Shown: positions 27,005 to 37,368 of the stretch, in pieces
How positions within the stretch are numbered: position 1 is the first letter of the stretch
How the letters are laid out: every line of letters begins with the position of its first letter
Assembly: GCF_018860805.1 (NCBI RefSeq)
Contig: NZ_JAHKQR010000011.1
Span: forward strand, 595,647 to 659,646
Reading direction: 5' to 3'
Source of the DNA: Aestuariibacter sp. A3R04
GTDB lineage: Bacteria; Pseudomonadota; Gammaproteobacteria; Enterobacterales; Alteromonadaceae
Length of the DNA: 64,000 nt
Notes under the pieces: model-generated
Database searches by the model: none
What the model saw: the letters and a program-made list of their open reading frames with translations, nothing else
What the model was told of the DNA's origin: nothing
Made by a program: the position numbers and the translations under genes

Positions 27005-27685
27005 TTAATAATAATACTCTTCTTCAACTTCTGGAGGTGCAATCTCCACAACGTAATAAACCATTCCGGCACTAATGGCTGCTGCGATAATAAAAGCCAG
27101 CCATTTCGATGAAGTAATGGCTGGTTCATTGGTGTCTTTCTTTCCGTGGATCATCGCAGGGGCCAAACGTTGTTTCTTATACACACTATAGAAGCCGATG
27201 GCCGCAATGTGCAGCGCAATGATTCCGAGCAACACATCAAAGCCATTGTGGTGAATAAAGCCCATAACTTTGAGTGTACTGTCTTCAACTGCGGCGCGCC
27301 AAGGGCCGTCAAAGAATATATCGTCAGTCATAAACAGGCCGCTAATTGCCTGTGCCAACACTAACAGCAACATGAGTAACACCACCCAGCCCCCCAACGG
27401 GTTGTGACCAGCATGAGCTTTCGAGTTGCGTTTAAACAGTGTGGATGCATAGCCGATTACCGCTTTCGGGCCGTAGATAAACTGGCTGAATTTGGCGTAA
27501 TCTGAACCGATAAAACCCCAAAGAGTACGAAAAATGACAAGCCCTAGGGTGAAATAACCAAAGTAGAAGTGCCATTGCATGGCATTTTCCAGTACCTCAG
27601 CAGTGAGATACTGGGCAATAAGTGAACCAACCAACAGCCAGTGAAATAACCGTGTCGGGACATCCCAAATTAATTTCTTGCTCAT
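27005..27685 (-). CDS. Cytochrome b561
   Basis: 226 residues with four to five membrane helices. Conserved histidines fit the di-haem b561 family: TRLFHWLLV near 11-19, MQWHFYFGYF near 36-45, FIHHNGFDVLLGIIALHIAAIG near 143-164. Moves electrons from the quinol pool to periplasmic haem proteins; it commonly partners cytochrome c', whose gene is on the other strand 4.4 kb away. An extra hydrophobic segment lies near the C-terminus, ending in an acidic, tyrosine-rich PPEVEEEYYY tail. Confidence 0.9.
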   Translation of the reverse strand: MSKKLIWDVPTRLFHWLLVGSLIAQYLTAEVLENAMQWHFYFGYFTLGLVIFRTLWGFIGSDYAKFSQFIYGPKAVIGYASTLFKRNSKAHAGHNPLGGWVVLLMLLLVLAQAISGLFMTDDIFFDGPWRAAVEDSTLKVMGFIHHNGFDVLLGIIALHIAAIGFYSVYKKQRLAPAMIHGKKDTNEPAITSSKWLAFIIAAAISAGMVYYVVEIAPPEVEEEYYY

Positions 27686-27905
27686 TACAATTCCTTGACC
27701 ATCAAAAGGGTAACACCTTGGGGTCGCATTGCGACCATTGCATCAGGTGGGGTTGTCGACTTGGGGAAATCATGCGATGAAACTACCGTATATTCAAGTG
27801 CCAGCCGCCAACAGTTGGGTTATCTGCGATATTTGTAAGCCATGAATTGAAATATGAAATGCATCAGGCAAAATATCGTGAATTTAGTCAAGTGAAGATG
27901 AGCCG

Positions 27906-28706
27906 ATGAGAGTTGCAATTCTGGGTGCAAATGGCCGAATGGGTCGGGTATTAATTGAAGCAGTAAGAGAGCAAGAAGGGGCTGAATTGGCAGTCGCTAC
28001 TGTGAGGGATGATTCGCCTTGGGTAGGTATTGATGTGGGAGAGCTGGCGGGCATTGGTTCGCTGAACATTCACTGTACGGCTGTGGGAAAGCTCAATGCC
28101 GACGATGTTGATGTAGTCATTGACTTTACTCTTCCCGCAGCATTTGACGATAACTTGGGCTGGTGTGTTAAACACAATAAGCCTGTTGTCATTGGTACAA
28201 CCGGTCTGTCGGTTGTGCAACTCGAAGCACTAAACCGTGCTGCAGAACAAATACCACTGGTGTTTGCGGCAAACTACAGTGTAGGTGTAAATGTTATGCT
28301 GGCGTTGGTGAAACAGGCTGCTGCTGCGCTGGGTAATAGTGCTGATATTGAAATATTGGAAGCCCATCACCGGTTTAAGCAGGATGCGCCTTCTGGCACT
28401 GCCATGGCCATTGGCGAGGCAATTTCAGAGACGTTGGGAAGAAACTTACAAGAATGTGCCGTTTACGGAAGAGAAGGTAAAGAACCGCCTCGTGAACATA
28501 AAACTATTGGTTTTGCGACCGTGCGGGCTGGGGATATTGTAGGAGAACACACGGCATTATTTGCTGATATTGGTGAGCGTCTGGAAATAACTCACAAAGC
28601 ATCTAGCCGGCTTACCTTTGCCAAGGGGGCGGTTCACGCGGCACTGTGGTTATCCGATAAACAAAACGGACGCTACGGTATGAATGACGTTATTGGACTG
28701 ACTTAG
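27906..28706 (+). CDS. dapB: 4-hydroxy-tetrahydrodipicolinate reductase
   Basis: 266 residues. N-terminal dinucleotide-binding GANGRMG at 8-14; VIGTTGLS and FAANYSVGVNV near the active site; and EAHHRFKQDAPSGTA, the family signature with the catalytic His and Lys. NAD(P)H-dependent step of diaminopimelate/lysine synthesis. Precedes carAB as in many gammaproteobacteria, but with a 280 bp leader between. Confidence 0.97.
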   Translation: MRVAILGANGRMGRVLIEAVREQEGAELAVATVRDDSPWVGIDVGELAGIGSLNIHCTAVGKLNADDVDVVIDFTLPAAFDDNLGWCVKHNKPVVIGTTGLSVVQLEALNRAAEQIPLVFAANYSVGVNVMLALVKQAAAALGNSADIEILEAHHRFKQDAPSGTAMAIGEAISETLGRNLQECAVYGREGKEPPREHKTIGFATVRAGDIVGEHTALFADIGERLEITHKASSRLTFAKGAVHAALWLSDKQNGRYGMNDVIGLT

Positions 28707-28817
28707 GCATTTTAGGTATAAATGTGATTTTTTGGCCTTAGGGCTTAAAAAAGTCGTTAATCACGCATTTTCTATATTTATCTAAATTTGAATTAGACCT
28801 TTTCCGATAACTCCTAT

Positions 28818-28823
28818 ATAATA
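28818..28823 (+). promoter_or_regulatory. Possible carAB promoter -10 element
   Basis: TATAAT lies between the inverted arms CCGAT and ATCGG, about 165 bp before carA. The -35 is poor (TTAGAC at 18 bp spacing). If used, transcripts would begin with a leader containing both hairpins described next. Confidence 0.4.
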
Positions 28824-28891
28824 ATCGGAATTTGCCAAAATTTAGCGTTTCGGGTATCCCGAGTCGCGTTTTATTAGCTGCAAAGTATAGT

Positions 28892-28928
28892 AAACGGGAA
28901 GTAACATTTTTCATTACTTCCCGTTTTT
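28892..28928 (+). terminator. Perfect hairpin plus T run in the carA leader
   Basis: AACGGGAAGTAA (28893-28904) pairs perfectly with TTACTTCCCGTT (28914-28925) around a 9-nt loop, running into TTTTT. It looks like an intrinsic terminator 185 bp after dapB and 60 bp before carA: either the dapB terminator or an attenuator for carAB. Confidence 0.8.
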
Positions 28929-28932
28929 GTGG

Positions 28933-28958
28933 GGTTTATACGGTTTTTCGTATAAACC
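28933..28958 (+). other. Second perfect hairpin directly before carA
   Basis: GGTTTATACG (28933-28942) pairs perfectly with CGTATAAACC (28949-28958) around a 6-nt loop, only 4 nt after the first hairpin and 18 nt before the carA ribosome-binding site. No T run. It may affect translation or form part of an attenuator. Confidence 0.6.
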
Positions 28959-28986
28959 GTCGGTTATCCTTAATCTGGAGGTTGAC

Positions 28987-30117
28987 TTGGCTAATTCTGC
29001 CCTTTTGGTGTTAGAGGATGGTTCAGTTTTTAAAGGAACGGCGATAGGTGCTTCTGGTACTGCCGTTGGGGAAGTGGTTTTTAATACTTCCATGACAGGC
29101 TATCAGGAAATCATCACCGACCCATCTTACGCTGAACAAATCATTACACTTACTTACCCCCATATCGGTAATACCGGTACCAATTCTGAAGACGTCGAAG
29201 CAGACAATATCTGGTCTAAAGGTCTAATTATTCGAGACCTTCCCCTCATAGCCAGTAACTTTCGAAATGAACAAACACTATCTGAATACTTAAATGCCAA
29301 AGGCGTAGTCGGTATTGCGGATATTGATACCCGTCGTTTAACTCGCATCCTTCGTGACAAAGGCGCGCAGAACGGTTGTATCATCTGTGGTGACGATTTA
29401 GACGAAGCCAAAGCTTTAGCTGCTGCTAAGGGGTTCCCGGGCTTAAAAGGCATGGATTTGGCCAAAGTAGTAAGCACTAAAGACGTAAAAACCTGGAGCG
29501 AAGGCACGTGGGTGCTAGGTGAGGGGTATGTCACGCCTGCAGAGGTAAAATACCATGTGGTTGCTTACGACTATGGGGTGAAAAATAATATATTGCGCAT
29601 GCTGGCAGATCGCGGTTGCAAGGTTACTCTTGTTCCAGCACAGACGCCTGCGGATGAGGTGTTGACGTTAAACCCAGATGGTGTGTTTTTGTCAAATGGT
29701 CCCGGGGATCCGGAGCCATGTGACTACGCTATTGACGCCATTAAAACCATCGTTGACAAAGGTGTACCGGTTTTTGGTATTTGTTTAGGTCACCAGCTGT
29801 TAGCGTTGGCCAGTGGTGCAAAAACGGTCAAAATGAAGTTTGGCCACCATGGTGCGAACCACCCGGTGAAAGATATCAAAAAAGGTACAGTGATGATCAC
29901 CAGTCAGAACCACGGTTTTGCTGTTGATGAGTCAACGTTGCCGGATAACCTGGAAGTTACTCATATTTCATTGTTCGATAAGTCGTTGCAGGGAATTCAT
30001 CGTACTGACAAACCTGCATTCAGCTTTCAGGGGCACCCTGAAGCGAGTCCGGGGCCTCATGAAGCGGCGGATCTGTTTGACCACTTCATCGACCTCATCG
30101 AACAATCAAAACAGTAG
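28987..30117 (+). CDS. carA: Carbamoyl-phosphate synthase small subunit
   Basis: 376 residues from a TTG start at 28987, five bases after GGAGG; this gives [10 protein letters not shown] at the N-terminus, matching E. coli CarA, which also uses UUG. The longer frame from 28927 would translate the hairpin leader. Glutaminase domain with nucleophile Cys in [11 protein letters not shown] and the His/Glu pair in [11 protein letters not shown]. Supplies ammonia from glutamine to CarB for arginine and pyrimidine synthesis. 13 bp before carB. Confidence 0.97.
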   Translation: MANSALLVLEDGSVFKGTAIGASGTAVGEVVFNTSMTGYQEIITDPSYAEQIITLTYPHIGNTGTNSEDVEADNIWSKGLIIRDLPLIASNFRNEQTLSEYLNAKGVVGIADIDTRRLTRILRDKGAQNGCIICGDDLDEAKALAAAKGFPGLKGMDLAKVVSTKDVKTWSEGTWVLGEGYVTPAEVKYHVVAYDYGVKNNILRMLADRGCKVTLVPAQTPADEVLTLNPDGVFLSNGPGDPEPCDYAIDAIKTIVDKGVPVFGICLGHQLLALASGAKTVKMKFGHHGANHPVKDIKKGTVMITSQNHGFAVDESTLPDNLEVTHISLFDKSLQGIHRTDKPAFSFQGHPEASPGPHEAADLFDHFIDLIEQSKQ

Positions 30118-30130
30118 GAACTAGCCGACA

Positions 30131-33100
30131 ATGCCAAAACGTACTGACATAAAAAGTATTCTGATTCTGGGTGCCGGTCCAATTGTTATCGGCCAGGCCT
30201 GTGAATTTGACTATTCTGGCGCACAAGCCTGTAAAGCACTTCGCGAAGAAGGTTACAGAGTTATTCTCGTAAACTCAAACCCTGCCACTATTATGACCGA
30301 CCCTGAAATGGCCGATGCGACTTATATCGAGCCCATTCATTGGGAAGTGGTACGCAAAATTATCGAAAAAGAGCGCCCTGACGCCGTGTTACCTACCATG
30401 GGTGGGCAAACTGCACTGAACTGTGCGCTGGATCTTGAGCGCGAGGGAGTACTCAGGGAGTTTGGCGTAGAACTTATTGGTGCAACGGCGGACGCCATAG
30501 ACAAAGCAGAAGACCGTGAACGCTTTGACAAAGCCATGAAGTCTATTGGCCTTGAATGTCCCCGAGCTGAAATTGCACATTCCATGGAACAGGCGCATGA
30601 CGTTCTTTCACGCATCGGGTTCCCGTGTATTATCCGACCGTCTTTTACCATGGGAGGATCCGGGGGCGGTATTGCCTACAATATTGAAGAATTCAATGAA
30701 ATTTGCCACCGTGGTCTTGATTTGTCACCCACCAAGGAGTTGTTGATTGATGAATCACTGATTGGCTGGAAAGAATACGAGATGGAAGTGGTACGGGATA
30801 AGCAGGATAACTGTATTATCGTTTGTACCATTGAAAACTTCGATCCCATGGGCGTGCATACCGGTGATTCTATCACGGTAGCGCCAGCACAAACCCTTAC
30901 TGACAAAGAATTCCAAATTATGCGTAACGCTGCCATGGCGGTATTGCGTGAAATTGGTGTGGAAACGGGAGGATCTAACGTACAGTTTGGTGTCGACCCT
31001 AACACTGGTCGTATGGTGATTATTGAAATGAACCCGCGGGTTTCCCGTTCTTCTGCATTAGCCTCAAAGGCGACGGGTTTTCCCATTGCAAAAGTTGCCG
31101 CTAAGCTGGCTGTGGGCTATACCCTGGACGAATTGGCAAATGACATCACCGGTGGTCTTACGCCTGCATCGTTTGAACCGTCTATCGATTATGTGGTTAC
31201 CAAAATTCCCCGCTTTAACTTTGAAAAGTTTGCCGGCGCGAATGATCGCTTAACGACACAGATGAAATCTGTGGGCGAAGTGATGGCTATTGGCCGTAAT
31301 CAGCAGGAATCCCTTCAGAAAGCCTTGCGTGGTTTGGAAGTTGGCGCAACTGGATTAAATCCCATTCTCGACCCAGAGGACGACGACGCTAAGAACAAAT
31401 TGATGTACGAATTGCGCGAACCGGGTGCAGAGCGTATTTGGTACATTGCCGATGCTTTCCGCATGGGTATGACGGTTGACGAAGTGTTCGAAGTGACAAA
31501 CATCGACCGTTGGTATCTGGTGCAACTGGAAGATTTAGTTAAGCTGGAAAAACAGGTTACTGAGGCTGGTGTATCAGGCTTGGATGCCGATTTTATGCGC
31601 GCTTTGAAGCGCAAAGGTTTTTCGGATGCCCGCTTGGCTGAATTGACAAATGTGGCAGAAAGCGATATTCGCGATGTACGTCGTGGTTTTGGCATCTCTC
31701 CGGTGTACAAGCGCGTTGATACCTGTGCTGCAGAGTTTTCAACCAGTACCGCTTACATGTATTCCACATATGATGAGGAATGTGAAGCTGCACCAACAGA
31801 CAAAGATAAAATCATGGTACTGGGAGGCGGTCCGAACCGCATTGGGCAGGGTATCGAATTTGATTATTGCTGTGTACATGCTGCATTGTCAATGCGTGAG
31901 GACGGTTACGAAACCATCATGGTCAACTGTAACCCTGAAACGGTTTCCACAGACTACGATACCTCAGATCGTCTCTATTTCGAACCAGTAACACTGGAAG
32001 ACGTGTTGGAAATTGTGGCCAAAGAACAACCCAAAGGTGTGATTGTTCAATACGGCGGGCAAACCCCACTTAAACTGGCTCGCGCTCTTGAAGCTAATGG
32101 CGTGCCTATTATTGGTACGTCGCCGGAAGCCATTGATCGCGCTGAAGACCGTGAACGCTTTCAGCACATGGTGAACAAACTCGGACTTAAGCAACCCGCT
32201 AATGCAACGGTAACGAACACTGAACAAGCGCTGACAAAAGCTGAAGAGATAGGTTTCCCGTTGGTGGTGCGCCCGTCTTACGTACTGGGTGGTCGTGCGA
32301 TGGAAATTGTGTACGACATTAAGGATCTCAAGCGATATCTAAATGAAGCGGTAAAAGTGTCTAACGACGCCCCGGTTCTGTTGGATCGCTTCCTCGATGA
32401 CGCCATCGAAGTGGATATTGATGCGATTTGTGACGGCGCTGAGGTCGTTATCGGCGGTATTATGGAGCATATTGAACAGGCGGGTGTTCATTCTGGAGAT
32501 TCAGCGTGTTCATTGCCCCCGCATTCGTTGCCTAAAGATATTCAGGACACCATGCGCCAACAGGTGCGTGATATGGCTCTTGAGTTGGGGGTAGTGGGGT
32601 TGATGAACACGCAGTTTGCGATTAAAGACGGTGAAGTTTACCTTATCGAAGTGAATCCTCGCGCAGCCCGAACGGTGCCGTTTGTATCAAAGGCAACAGG
32701 TGTACCTTTGGCCAAAGTAGCCGCGCGTTGTATGGCTGGTAAATCATTGCAAGCACAGGGTGTTACGGAAGAAATCATTCCTCCGTTTTATTCTGTGAAA
32801 GAAGTGGTACTGCCATTTGCTAAATTCCAGGGTGTAGATCCACTTCTCGGCCCGGAAATGCGCTCTACCGGTGAGGTAATGGGGGTGGGGGACACATTCG
32901 AAGAAGCTTACGCTAAGGCGAATTTAGGGGCTAGCGCGCCACTGCCCAGAGAAGGGAAAGCGTTGATATCAGTGCGCAACAATGACAAAGCCCGCATCGT
33001 AGATTTAGCGAAAGCAATGATTGATGCCGGTTTTGAAATTGAGGCTACCAGTGGTACAGCCAGAGGCTTAATTGAAGCGGGCATTCAATGCTCTGTAGTT

Positions 33101-33352
33101 AATAAGGTTTCAGAGGGACGTCCGAATATTGTCGACGCTATCAAAAATGGTGAGTACAGCTACATCATTAATACTACGGAAGGCCGTCAGGCCATTACAG
33201 ATTCTGTGTACATTCGTCGTGAAGCCTTGTTAAATAAAATAACGTATACCACCACAATGAATGCCGCATTTGCCACTATTCGCGCAAAATCAGCGGATGA
33301 TCGCAATAAGGTCGCTTCTGTGCAGGAGTTACATGCCCGTATCAACGGGTAA
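30131..33352 (+). CDS. carB: Carbamoyl-phosphate synthase large subunit
   Basis: 1073 residues, standard length. Two homologous ATP-grasp halves: the first begins [20 protein letters not shown], the second [20 protein letters not shown] near 560, each with its own ATP-binding loop ([28 protein letters not shown]). The C-terminal allosteric MGS-like domain begins near 940. Makes carbamoyl phosphate from bicarbonate, ammonia and 2 ATP, with carA upstream. Confidence 0.99.
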   Translation: MPKRTDIKSILILGAGPIVIGQACEFDYSGAQACKALREEGYRVILVNSNPATIMTDPEMADATYIEPIHWEVVRKIIEKERPDAVLPTMGGQTALNCALDLEREGVLREFGVELIGATADAIDKAEDRERFDKAMKSIGLECPRAEIAHSMEQAHDVLSRIGFPCIIRPSFTMGGSGGGIAYNIEEFNEICHRGLDLSPTKELLIDESLIGWKEYEMEVVRDKQDNCIIVCTIENFDPMGVHTGDSITVAPAQTLTDKEFQIMRNAAMAVLREIGVETGGSNVQFGVDPNTGRMVIIEMNPRVSRSSALASKATGFPIAKVAAKLAVGYTLDELANDITGGLTPASFEPSIDYVVTKIPRFNFEKFAGANDRLTTQMKSVGEVMAIGRNQQESLQKALRGLEVGATGLNPILDPEDDDAKNKLMYELREPGAERIWYIADAFRMGMTVDEVFEVTNIDRWYLVQLEDLVKLEKQVTEAGVSGLDADFMRALKRKGFSDARLAELTNVAESDIRDVRRGFGISPVYKRVDTCAAEFSTSTAYMYSTYDEECEAAPTDKDKIMVLGGGPNRIGQGIEFDYCCVHAALSMREDGYETIMVNCNPETVSTDYDTSDRLYFEPVTLEDVLEIVAKEQPKGVIVQYGGQTPLKLARALEANGVPIIGTSPEAIDRAEDRERFQHMVNKLGLKQPANATVTNTEQALTKAEEIGFPLVVRPSYVLGGRAMEIVYDIKDLKRYLNEAVKVSNDAPVLLDRFLDDAIEVDIDAICDGAEVVIGGIMEHIEQAGVHSGDSACSLPPHSLPKDIQDTMRQQVRDMALELGVVGLMNTQFAIKDGEVYLIEVNPRAARTVPFVSKATGVPLAKVAARCMAGKSLQAQGVTEEIIPPFYSVKEVVLPFAKFQGVDPLLGPEMRSTGEVMGVGDTFEEAYAKANLGASAPLPREGKALISVRNNDKARIVDLAKAMIDAGFEIEATSGTARGLIEAGIQCSVVNKVSEGRPNIVDAIKNGEYSYIINTTEGRQAITDSVYIRREALLNKITYTTTMNAAFATIRAKSADDRNKVASVQELHARING

Positions 33353-33398
33353 TGACAAGAGGCCATAATTGCGTTATATTACGCGATTAGCCTTTTTC

Positions 33399-33429
33399 AA
33401 AAAAGTGCGCCTATTTGGCGCACTTTTTT
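33399..33429 (+). terminator. Intrinsic terminator after carB
   Basis: Perfect 13 bp stem AAAAAAGTGCGCC / GGCGCACTTTTTT around TATTT. Separates carAB from greA. Confidence 0.93.
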
Positions 33430-33466
33430 AACTTAGCGACAACCAAAAACTAAGTGAGATATATCC

Positions 33467-33943
33467 ATGAGTCAGTATCCAATGACCGCTCGTGGCGCAG
33501 AGTTATTGCGCAAAGAATTGAATGAATTAAAAACGGTTACCCGTCCTCGCATTATCAATTCCATCGCCGAGGCCCGTGAGCATGGTGATCTGAAGGAAAA
33601 TGCAGAATACCATGCTGCCCGCGAAGAGCAGAGCTTTTGCGAAGGAAGAATTCAGGATATCGAAGGTAAATTGTCTAATGCTCAAATCATTGACGTTACC
33701 AAAATGGATAATAACGGTAAGGTGATTTTTGGTACTACAGTTACCATTATGAACCTTGAAACTGACGCGGAAACAACGTACCGCATTGTTGGTGATGACG
33801 AAGCAGATATTAAGAACAATCTGATTTCCGTGAATTCTCCTATTGCCCGGGGTTTAATTGGTAAGGAACTGGATGATGTCGTGAATATTCAGACGCCGGC
33901 CGGCACAGTCGAGTTTGAAATCATCAAGGTTGAGTATATTTAA
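33467..33943 (+). CDS. greA: Transcription elongation factor GreA
   Basis: 158 residues, family length. An N-terminal coiled-coil domain (about 1-75) carries the acidic tip residues in [17 protein letters not shown]; the C-terminal FKBP-like domain ends with [14 protein letters not shown] and [10 protein letters not shown]. Rescues backtracked RNA polymerase by transcript cleavage. Confidence 0.98.
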   Translation: MSQYPMTARGAELLRKELNELKTVTRPRIINSIAEAREHGDLKENAEYHAAREEQSFCEGRIQDIEGKLSNAQIIDVTKMDNNGKVIFGTTVTIMNLETDAETTYRIVGDDEADIKNNLISVNSPIARGLIGKELDDVVNIQTPAGTVEFEIIKVEYI

Positions 33944-33962
33944 GGGCATTTGTCCCTCGGTT

Positions 33963-33984
33963 CCGAAGAGCGCCAGCTCTTCGG
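33963..33984 (+). other. Hairpin after greA
   Basis: Perfect 9 bp stem CCGAAGAGC / GCTCTTCGG around GCCA, 19 bp after the greA stop. No T run, so only a possible terminator. Confidence 0.5.
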
Positions 33985-33994
33985 ATGATGTTTA

Positions 33995-35038
33995 ATGTCG
34001 CCCAGTGACGGGCAGAACCATATAGAGCGGTACCCTCCAGTGAAGCAACTCGTTATTATTTCAGTCCTGATGTTACTCAGCGGCTGCTCACGGATGGTCG
34101 CTGATCGTATCGAATCTCCCGCGCAGCTTATTCACTATGAGCAAGCCACACTAGATGAAATGTATAGTCAGTGGGGTGTGACCAGCAAAACATGGTGCAG
34201 CGCTAAACTGGAGCTATGTATTCCCTATCGCGAAGGCGCGCCCAAGATACATGATTTACCGAGCAAATCCTTTTCTGTGTCTCGAGACTTCGGCAATCAG
34301 TTTAGTTTTCTCAAGGAAGTCACTATTGATGACGACGTGATAGGTAGTTTTTCCGGTACAGTTGTGCTGCTTCACGGTTACGGCGCTAAGAAAGAAAGCT
34401 GGATGGCTACCGGTTTTTATTTTCAGGCCCTGGGTTTTAGAGTAATCGAGCCTGACATGATGGGACAGGGCGAGTCATCTGCGCCATTGGGTTTTGGTGT
34501 AAAAGATGGAGCACTGCTAGCAGAGTTTATTAATTCTGAGGTTTCATTTGCCGATGAGCCAGTTTACCTGGTCGGGCATTCCATGGGCGCTTTGGCCGCA
34601 GTAAAAACTGCACGTAAACTCGATTTAATTTCCGGCCTTATTTTATTGGCCCCTATGGACAGATTTGATCGAGCCACTCTAGGTGTAGCACATACGTTTA
34701 AGCCTGGTCTGAGTAAACTTGTCCCTGATGATTCTATTCGAGCGGGGGCGAAATTGGCGCTTCGTCGTGCAGGACTGTCTGTGGAACAAACAGATATGTT
34801 CACCGATTTAAAAGCGTTAAAAGTACCCATTTTATCTTACGGCTCAGACAAGGATTTGGTAAGTAATATTCACTTGCAAGAAAAGTGGTCTCTACCTAAT
34901 GTGACCAGAGTGGTAAACGACAAGGAAACTCACATGTCAGTAATTGGCGTAAGTGATACTGAGCACCAAGTGTTCATGAACTGGTTTACTGCCACTGAGC
35001 TTTTCCAAAAAGCGAACTACGCTGCGTCCCAATATTAG
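33995..35038 (+). CDS. Alpha/beta hydrolase, probable lipoprotein
   Basis: Up to 347 residues. The hydrophobic stretch KQLVIISVLMLLSGC ends in a lipobox (LSGC); starting at GTG 34040 gives a short ideal lipoprotein signal of 16 residues, while ATG 33995 adds 15 polar residues; neither has a strong ribosome-binding site. The mature protein is an alpha/beta hydrolase: VVLLHGYGAKKESW (oxyanion region), VYLVGHSMGALAAV (nucleophile Ser in GHSMG), late Asp in GSDKDLVSN and His in ETHMSVI. Substrate unknown; probably a membrane-anchored esterase or lipase. Confidence 0.75.
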   Translation: MSPSDGQNHIERYPPVKQLVIISVLMLLSGCSRMVADRIESPAQLIHYEQATLDEMYSQWGVTSKTWCSAKLELCIPYREGAPKIHDLPSKSFSVSRDFGNQFSFLKEVTIDDDVIGSFSGTVVLLHGYGAKKESWMATGFYFQALGFRVIEPDMMGQGESSAPLGFGVKDGALLAEFINSEVSFADEPVYLVGHSMGALAAVKTARKLDLISGLILLAPMDRFDRATLGVAHTFKPGLSKLVPDDSIRAGAKLALRRAGLSVEQTDMFTDLKALKVPILSYGSDKDLVSNIHLQEKWSLPNVTRVVNDKETHMSVIGVSDTEHQVFMNWFTATELFQKANYAASQY

Positions 35039-35062
35039 CTGCTGAACCCGAATCGAAAAAGA

Positions 35063-35302
35063 CTATTCGGGGTTCTTACTACGTGAAATAGCCGCTAGCA
35101 CGATAATGGCAACGGGAGCAATCATAAGTACTCCTGGAACGAACCAACTGGCAAATGTCTCAAAAACCACTGTCCATTGGGTGTCACCGTTTTTGTGAAA
35201 AATTTCTGAGGGATTTACTCTATAATCCATCCATGTTGCGCAAAGGGAAACACAAAGGCTCAAGAATAGTGAAATGCAAAGGGTTCGCATCAGGATAAGC
35301 AT
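35063..35302 (-). CDS. Small membrane protein, unknown
   Basis: 79 residues with an N-terminal hydrophobic segment (about 3-22) and a second near 53-72 (WFVPGVLMIAPVAIIVLAA), flanking a polar middle. The ATG at 35302 is preceded by GAGGTAACAT. No family recognised. Convergent with the hydrolase gene. Confidence 0.55.
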   Translation of the reverse strand: MLILMRTLCISLFLSLCVSLCATWMDYRVNPSEIFHKNGDTQWTVVFETFASWFVPGVLMIAPVAIIVLAAISRSKNPE

Positions 35303-35392
35303 ATGTTACCTCTTTGATGTGGCATAAGTTGTCTACTATGGGTTGCCTGTATCACTGCGTCAAGTATTACTACCCAGCTTATTGGCCAGTGA

Positions 35393-35836
35393 TTATATGT
35401 CGTCATGACCTAATACTGGCTTGCCAATTTCGATCTTCCGTGGCTTTTTGGTTTCTGGAATAATGCGTTTTAAATCAATATGCAATAAACCAATGTCCAT
35501 ATCTGCAGCAATCACTTTCACGTTGTCACCCAGTTGAAATTTGCGTTCGAAATTGCGTTCTGAAATACCTTTGTGGAGAAATTTCCGTTCACTGTTGGCG
35601 GCTGCTTTTCTGCCACTTATCCTCAGGGTGTTGTCCATTATTTCGACGGTTATATCTTCTTGCCTGAAACCCGCCACTGCCATGGTAATGCGGTACGTGA
35701 ATTCATCAATAATTTCGATGTTGTAAGGCGGATAGCTGCTCTGTTTTTCTGCGCGATTTGCGGCTTCTACCAGGGCGGCAAGGTGGTCGGAGCCGATAAA
35801 TGAGCGGTAGAGCGGCGTAAGGTCGATGGTAGGCAT
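35393..35836 (-). CDS. Small heat-shock protein, Hsp20/IbpA family
   Basis: 147 residues with an alpha-crystallin domain in the middle (YNIEIIDEFTYRITMAVAGF, then DNTLRISGRK, HKGISERNFERKFQLGDNV) and a short C-terminal IPETKKPRKIEI tail. An ATP-independent holdase that keeps unfolded proteins soluble. Its ATG begins one base after the lnt stop, so it is the last gene of the miaB-ybeZ-ybeY-corC-lnt operon and probably translationally coupled to lnt. That is an unusual home for an Hsp20 gene. Confidence 0.93.
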   Translation of the reverse strand: MPTIDLTPLYRSFIGSDHLAALVEAANRAEKQSSYPPYNIEIIDEFTYRITMAVAGFRQEDITVEIMDNTLRISGRKAAANSERKFLHKGISERNFERKFQLGDNVKVIAADMDIGLLHIDLKRIIPETKKPRKIEIGKPVLGHDDI

Positions 35837-35837
35837 G

Positions 35838-37364
35838 TCAATTGCTCTCTTGCTGAATTAATAGCGTGCTTTGCTTACGGGATAAAAACAGGGCTATGGC
35901 AAACCCTAACGCACTGAGCGCCCATACTAGCAAATCACCAAAATAATTATAGGGGGTGAGGCCGTGTTGTGCCTGAACTGTAGCGGAGATACTTGCGGCC
36001 TCAAACTGAGGCAATACGGCATCTACATCACCCTTTTCATTAATAAAGGCGGTAATGCCGTTGTTAGTGGCACGAAGCACTGGCCTGCCAAATTCGATTG
36101 CTCTCACCCGGGCAATTTCCAGGTGCTGGGCCGGTCCGTGTGAGTGACCAAACCACGCGTCGTTGCTGACTGTAACGATCATATCTGTATTGGCGTGAAC
36201 ATTGGCAGCAACCTGCCTTGGAAATGCAATTTCAAAGCAAATGGCCGGTGCCAAATGTATTCCATTGGCCACAAGGTTAGGTTGTTCATAATCCCCTCTT
36301 GAGAAGGATGACATGGGTAAATCGAATAGCGGGGCAAGGGGGCGTAAAATATCTTCAAAGGGTACAAACTCTCCCACAGGTAGCAAGTGGTGTTTTGCGT
36401 AGCGGTTATTGTGGAAATAGTGATATTGAGGGCCAGTGTCAGTGGGTTTGGTTTTGCCCAAAACCAGCAGGTTGTTCCACGCCTCTTCAGACTCCCAGTT
36501 GTAATTTACAATACCGGTTATCAAGCCCGAGTTGCTTTCATATGCTTTCTTGTCTAATTCCGCCAGGTAACCTGTCGCCATTAATTCGAGTTTTGGTACG
36601 GCGGCTTCCGGCCAAATTATTAAATCGCTTTGCCACAGTGGAGCCGTTAAATTGCGGTATTTCTCCATGGTGGGGCCATCTTGTTCAGGCACCCAGCGTA
36701 AGGATTGTGCGATATTTCCCTGAACCATGGCCACGTTGTAAGATTTGTCTCTAACTACCCATTCCACCTGCTTGAGCAGAAAACCGGAAACAAAACACAC
36801 TGAGAACAGCAAACACGGGTAAATTACTCGCTTGTTGCGTTTTACAAGCGCCAACGACGTAGCAAGGGCAATCACTAATGCGGTGACGCCGGTTTCGCCG
36901 ATAACTGGCATCCACCCCGCTAACAGGCTATCAGTTTGGGAATAGCCTAACGATAACCAAGGAAACCCTGTAAACATCCAACTTCTCAACCATTCTGCGA
37001 CTACCCAGATAAACGGCAACGCGAGGGGCCACAACCTCGTCGGGAAATACCGTTTTGTTAGCCACATGGCGAATGCGGGGTAGAGTGCCAAATAACCACA
37101 CAATATCAGCATGAGCAGCACAGAGAGCACAATAGGTAAACCGCCAAAATCTGCGATACTCACGTGTACCCAACTGATCCCGGCACCAAACCAACCTAAA
37201 CCGAATAGCCAACTGGTAAGGAAAGGGCGCTGAGATGCGCGCAATTGCCGAATGGCTACCGCCATAGCGATGAGCGCTACTGGCCAGAGTGAGAAAGGGG
37301 CATAGGCGAAGGTAAGACTGGCACCGCTAAGCAGCGCCAATGAATGGGTGAGCCAGGCTTTCAA
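35838..37364 (-). CDS. lnt: Apolipoprotein N-acyltransferase
   Basis: 508 residues. N-terminal membrane helices (about 1-195) are followed by a periplasmic nitrilase domain: catalytic Glu in IIWPEAAVPK, Lys in the middle, and Cys in LAPAICFEIAFP. A C-terminal helix follows (FGDLLVWALSALGFAIALFL). Transfers the third acyl chain onto lipoproteins at the inner membrane. 4 bp after corC. Confidence 0.96.
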   Translation of the reverse strand: MKAWLTHSLALLSGASLTFAYAPFSLWPVALIAMAVAIRQLRASQRPFLTSWLFGLGWFGAGISWVHVSIADFGGLPIVLSVLLMLILCGYLALYPAFAMWLTKRYFPTRLWPLALPFIWVVAEWLRSWMFTGFPWLSLGYSQTDSLLAGWMPVIGETGVTALVIALATSLALVKRNKRVIYPCLLFSVCFVSGFLLKQVEWVVRDKSYNVAMVQGNIAQSLRWVPEQDGPTMEKYRNLTAPLWQSDLIIWPEAAVPKLELMATGYLAELDKKAYESNSGLITGIVNYNWESEEAWNNLLVLGKTKPTDTGPQYHYFHNNRYAKHHLLPVGEFVPFEDILRPLAPLFDLPMSSFSRGDYEQPNLVANGIHLAPAICFEIAFPRQVAANVHANTDMIVTVSNDAWFGHSHGPAQHLEIARVRAIEFGRPVLRATNNGITAFINEKGDVDAVLPQFEAASISATVQAQHGLTPYNYFGDLLVWALSALGFAIALFLSRKQSTLLIQQESN

Positions 37365-37368
37365 AGCT

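Noticed and set aside
27778..27846. 22-codon ORF before dapB with a C-x-x-C ending
   Set aside because: Very short, no family match, and no further support than a weak upstream purine run.
28927..28986. 20-residue N-terminal extension of carA
   Set aside because: It would translate the hairpin leader; the TTG at 28987 has GGAGG and matches E. coli CarA.
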